Source of the DNA: Zeugodacus cucurbitae
Lineage: Eukaryota; Arthropoda; Insecta; Diptera; Tephritidae
Assembly (NCBI RefSeq): GCF_028554725.1
Contig: NC_071668.1
Location: forward strand, 7,919,001-7,983,000
Reading direction: 5' to 3'
Length of the DNA: 64,000 nucleotides
Positions 59,759 to 64,000 of this stretch are shown here, one piece after another. The position numbers were made by a program, and so were the translations under genes. Under the pieces are notes generated by a model. That model saw only the letters and a program-made list of their open reading frames with translations, was not told the origin of the DNA and searched no databases. Position 1 is the stretch's first letter; each line of letters starts with the position of its first letter.

Positions 59759-60902
59759 TTTTATAATCTCGCAACAAAGTTGCTGCGAGAGTATAATAGT
59801 TTTGTTCACATAACGGTTATTTGTAACACCTAAAACTAGACGAGTTAAATATAGAGTCATATATACCAAAGTGATCAGGGTGACAAGTAGATTTGAAATC
59901 CGGATGTCTTTCCGTCCGTCCGTCTGTGCAAGCTGTAACTTGAGTAAAAATTAAGATATCGAAAATGGGCGAAATCGGAACACTGCCACGCCCACAAAAT
60001 GGCGAAAACCGAAAATACACAAAGTGCCATAACTAAGCCATAAATAAAGCTATAGAAATAAAATTTGGTATGAAGTATCGCACTATGAAGGGGCATATTT
60101 GGATGTAATATTTTTGGGGAGGTGGGCGTGGCCCCGCCCCCAAATAGGTTTTTTGTACATATCTCGGAAACCAATAGAGCTATATAAACCAAGCTTTCTG
60201 CAGTCGTTTTTTAGCCACTTCTTAATACAGTCCAAAAATGAAAGAAATCGGATAATAACCACGTCCACCTCCCATACAAAGGTTAGGTTACTAAAAGTGG
60301 GTTACCTCACTATCGAAAAACGTCAGAAACACTAAATTTCACATAAGAAATGGCAGTTGGAAGCTGCACTCAGATTTTTTTACAAAATGGAAAATGGGCG
60401 TGGCGTCACCCACGTATGGGTCAAAAACCATATCTCAGGAACTACTTGACCGATTTCAATGAAACTTGGTTTGTCTTAGTTTCCTTACATCCCAATGATA
60501 TGTTGTGAAAATAGGCCAAATCGCTTCTCAACCACGCCTATTTCCTATATACCAGAACTTTGAAGACTATCTGAATCGTTCACTTTACAATATATAAAGT
60601 AAGCACTAGTGAAGATATCGGTGCAGAACTTTGCACAAATACTATGTTTATAGTGTGGCAGCCCATTCTAAAAATCGCCGAAATCGGACCATAGGCTTTC
60701 AAGGCCCCATATATCGAACATGAGGACCTCTGTGCTTCTAACCTAATATTAGGATTTCCAACTTTCAATGGACTTTATACAATTAATATGACGAATATGT
60801 GGGTCAAATTGTGTCTTATATAATATAAATAAAATTAAATAAATAAATTGCGAGAGTATAAAATGTTCGGTTACACCCGAACTTAGCCCTTCCTTACTTG
60901 TT
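59759..60902 (+). repeat. Dispersed non-coding repeat, copy B (long)
   Basis: About 1.14 kb. Its left end contains CTCGCAACAAAGTTGCTGCG (a hairpin: GCAAC/GTTGC) then GAGAGTATAATAGTTTTGTT, and its right end repeats GCGAGAGTATAAAATGTTCG directly, followed by GGTTACACCCGAACTTAGCC and CTTCCTTACTTG. Internal landmarks include CGTCCGTCCGTCTGTG, several CCACGCCCAC boxes and GAAATCGG motifs. The right half is shared with 11165-11815; copy B lacks about 140 bp found there. No intact frame. Direct repetition of the edge suggests a unit that can occur in tandem. Confidence 0.8.
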
Positions 60903-62085
60903 TTAATTAATTTAAATTTTTATTTCTCAAATTTGTTAATATTTTTTTTATTTATTTATTTTTTATTTTTATTATTATTATTATTATTATTTTTTTTTTA
61001 TACAATTACGTATTGTTTTATAGTTTTTATAATGCCTAGACTCTATGATACCTTAAGTCTCCCTTTTAGTTGTTCTAGTTCTAGTGATGTTTTTTTAACA
61101 ATTTAGCACTTGAAAAGTATTCTTTCGGTTTATCATATATTTTTGTCAAATCATATTTTATTTATAACTGATGATGACCATTGAACGATTGTCAAGTGTA
61201 TTGAAATTATCTGGCATACATTTACCAGATAACTTTTGTGGTCAAGTGGTCAAGAAGATTTTAGCGCTTATTGAGATAATATTTTTGAACATGTACTCCC
61301 TACTAGAATAAGACTATAATGCTCTGCCAATAGAATTAGTACAGACGATAAACGGTTTCTTTTTCGTTAGATCATAGAACGTGCTCACTGTGTTTTCCAT
61401 TTGTTTCCTTTGAGTTATGACACTTGATTTGATTCACAAAATTTCAAGGTTAGATTAATCGATGCTGAGGATATTTTATAAATTAATTTATACATTGACC
61501 TCAAGTATCGTTTAAAAGATTTGATGAGGATATTATCATTATAAAAAATAAAAAAAACGACGGCTTGAAAGGGCTTTCTGTATACTTTGGAAAGTTTTTT
61601 TTTTGACTGACAGCGCTTTTCGTAAAATGTTGTTGAAGACAAAGACCTTGTTAGAGAAGTTTAGAGTTCAATAGATTGAAGCATGAAATCAACTGAATTT
61701 TTTCAGCATAGTGGTTCTATGAAATTTATTTTTTGAACAATTATTATAAAAAATATTAAAGTTTAGCACGATTTGGTAATACGATTAATCTGAGAGTAGG
61801 TCGAAAGTATGGATAAGGCATAGTATAGCGTTGTCCCAAACCGAATAAAATGTTTTTAAACCATACCAGAAGGTTCCTACGTTAAATATGAAGACTATTT
61901 TGATTATTCTCTGTGTGAAAAACGATTTTCAAATCAATCTTCAGTCTTGTGGCTGAATTCGGTTATTGAAACTTCTAAATCGTCTTATGTGTCTCGTTCT
62001 CGACAGTGTATGCCCTTTAAAAACTCAAATGCCTTGTGACGTTTTACTTATATTCCTCAGATCTATCTTAAGACTATTTCGCACG
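60903..62085. other. AT-rich non-coding DNA
   Basis: No gene supported. A TTATTATTATTATTATTATT run lies at about 60971-60990. Remaining sequence is unique and featureless. Confidence 0.5.
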
Positions 62086-62314
62086 AAATAATCGTGAAAT
62101 CATCAACAAAATTAGAAGGTGTAATCGATAATTGCAGCAAAGAGAAGAGGGGCAAACTCGCCAAATACGAGTAATCACTAACGAAGCAAACGCGCTAACT
62201 AACAGTGATAATTCTACTTTGCCAAAGCGATTTGCAGCTACAGAAGAATTAGTTGAAAAGTTCAAGGTGAATTCATTAGAATTGGAATTGCAGTTTCACA
62301 CGCAAATTTCATAA
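62086..62314 (+). other. Protein-like open stretch of unknown origin
   Basis: One + strand frame reads NNREIINKIRRCNR, a stop, then LQQREEGQTRQIRVITNEAN, ALTNSDNSTLPKRFAATEEL and VEKFKVNSLELELQFHTQIS. It is charged and helix-like, unlike the neighbouring low-complexity translations, and is interrupted once. It might be a decayed transposon or gene fragment. No family recognised, and no splice sites flank it convincingly. Confidence 0.2.
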
Positions 62315-63304
62315 TTTCCACGAGCTGTGCTCGTTGGCCGTCCGTCCGTGCGTCCGTCCGCGTCGCAATGCAATACCCAAGCGAAATCTCTTATTCACCA
62401 GCAATGGTTAGAGCATTAATGATTTTATTTGCTTTAAACATACATATTTTATGCTTCCATTCTCATGGCAAACATTTGTGTGGCATGGTGCAAGCTAGTC
62501 GTACGCTGTTGCAATTAGCAACACCACCTTTCCATTTTCAATTTTCTCATGGAATTCCGCAACATAAGTGAGCATTTAGCATTTAACTATTTATGAATAT
62601 ACTAAGCATGCACAGCTATGTACACTTGTGTGCGAAATGTTTGCGGCGGTGGAGGTGGCGGCGGCCCTATGTTGCAAGTTGGTTGGCATGCATGTCTGCC
62701 GTGCTTAGAAGTACAGCAATAATTTGATTGCAACAACAATGCAAATTTCTGGGTGGGACACTGACTGGTTGCAGCACATGCACTGACTCGCTGTCTGCCA
62801 GCGCTGTGTCTGCGTCTGCTTTTTAGAGCAGAAACAAATTTCATTTGCAAATCTTTCGCCAATTTTTTTTTTTGGTTTTTTTTACTTAAAACATTTTTGG
62901 CCTGGCTTTGCTCTTGTTGAACGCCAAAATAGAAAAAAAAGATTTTTTGAAAAATTGGAAGAGGCTTCAACGTCGCTAGCTGCCTAATCGGCTTTAAGTT
63001 GGCTCTTCTTCGCTTGTTTTATTTTTTTATTTTTTTACTTTTGTTCTGCCATATATTTGTGTGCATATATGCATATTTTTCGACTCCCCCATTGGTATGC
63101 AGATGTTGCACGCGTCTGCCTGCCTTCGTTCTCTGCTTTCTTGCTGCAATTTTTCTGCATGCATGCAAGTTTTCCCAAATATGTACGTGTGTGAGTGTAC
63201 TGGTATAATCTTGCGTACATATATCTTTTTTTCAAGTCGAATGGTTAGAATAATTGCTTGCATGCACCGGCTGTTGTAAGCGCACAGTGGGTGGGGAGTG
63301 TTAA
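62315..63304. other. Unique GC-richer non-coding block
   Basis: No gene supported. Contains GTCCGTCCGTGCGTCCGTCCGC-like repetition at 62339-62360, a GGCGGTGGAGGTGGCGGCGG run (62642-62661), and numerous TGCATGCA-type motifs (62687-62695, 63157-63167). Composition resembles the other unique blocks. Confidence 0.4.
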
Positions 63305-63790
63305 AATATTGTTAAAAAAATTTTAAAATATAAAAACTCACAAAAAAAATTTAATAATAATTTAAAATTTAATTTTTTTTTTAATTTACTTAAAATATAA
63401 AATTTATTTTTTTTTTCATTATTTTAATTAAATTATTTTTTTTTTCATTAAACAAATAATTTTTAAGAAAATAAAAAATTCAAGACTTTTAACATATCAG
63501 ATATACATTTGTTCAGTTTTTTTATTTATTAATTCTTTTTCTTCAGTTTTTATTAAAAATAATAATTTAAATTTTTTTAAATATAATTTTTTTAATTATT
63601 TTTATTTTACTTTTTTTTAATTAGAAATTATAATTTTGTAAAATAAAAAATATTTCTTTTAATTATAATTTTTATAAAAAATAATTTTTTTTATTTTGTA
63701 AAAATTACACTTTTTGCAAAAAATTATTTTGAAATTAATTTTTATATTTTTTTCTTTAATTTTTTCCAATATGAATAATATATTCAATAA
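63305..63790. repeat. AT-rich low-complexity tract
   Basis: About 480 bp of AATTTTTTTT and AAAATAAT variants with no strict period and no coding potential. Confidence 0.75.
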
Positions 63791-64000
63791 TAAATTTAAA
63801 AAATAAATCATGGAAAAAAAACATGTTTACATTTTCACCACCTCCACCCCACTGTGCAATGCCACCCCAGCCAAAATGTGTTGCATTAATCAAAGTTGGC
63901 GCTTTGCCGAGCGCTGGAATTTTCTGTTGCTTGTTATGCGCGTCTGACATGCGCTGCATTTTCGCTGCGCCCAACAACAATTATCACTGTCTCAGACGCG
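63791..64000. other. Unique DNA at window edge
   Basis: GC rises again (CACCTCCACCCCACTGTG, GCGCTTTGCCGAGCGCTGG). No exon can be defined before the window ends. Confidence 0.4.

Overview
This is a eukaryotic, AT-rich window that looks like nuclear DNA of a higher fly, most likely a tephritid fruit fly. The clues are dense CAA/CAG/TTG triplet runs, AT-rich filler, arthropod-type mariner and jockey/LINE relics, and two copies of a D,D41D mariner-like element of the kind first described from Ceratitis (the rosa group). The host assignment is inference; no host gene was identified by name. No bacterial-style gene, rRNA, tRNA or CRISPR array was seen.

Host coding content is very low. The two best host coding segments are both short first-exon candidates on the + strand: 45915-45989 (25 codons, strong start context, in-frame stop two codons upstream, donor GTGAGT) and 59080-59292 (71 codons, donor GTAAGT). 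Both end in phase 0, so they could splice to the same downstream exon beyond the window. The simplest reading is a large + strand gene with alternative promoters. A TTG/CTG-rich stretch at 51.4-53.9 kb, containing a near-perfect 318-bp tandem duplication and an Inr/DPE-like site, may be a third promoter/leader. I could not name the gene.

From 1 to about 45 kb the window is intergenic or intronic. Comparatively GC-richer unique blocks rich in CAA/TTG runs (about 4.1-5.6, 12.1-13.2, 15.7-16.9, 22.0-23.1, 24.6-25.7, 28.7-30.5, 34.2-35.3, 38.5-39.7, 42.2-42.9 and 47.4-48.5 kb) alternate with AT-rich DNA holding transposon debris.

Repeats and mobile elements, left to right: a 43-bp minisatellite with an 80-bp inverted copy of part of itself (1.2-2.1 kb); a LINE tail fragment (3.3 kb); a dispersed repeat (11.2 kb) with a longer relative at 59.8-60.9 kb; a broken mariner (13.6-14.2 kb); an internally deleted D,D41D mariner (14.7-15.6 kb) with a near-twin at 41.2-42.1 kb; a pogo-like terminus (18.5 kb); a 179-bp tandem duplication (21.6 kb); a short mariner deletion derivative (23.7-24.2 kb) with a relative at 46.6 kb; a second LINE tail (32.3 kb); a 183-bp diverged duplication (33.9 kb); and a TTAA-flanked 719-bp MITE that split the 3' end of a jockey-like fragment (37.1-38.2 kb). 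All transposase and reverse-transcriptase reading frames seen are truncated or broken.
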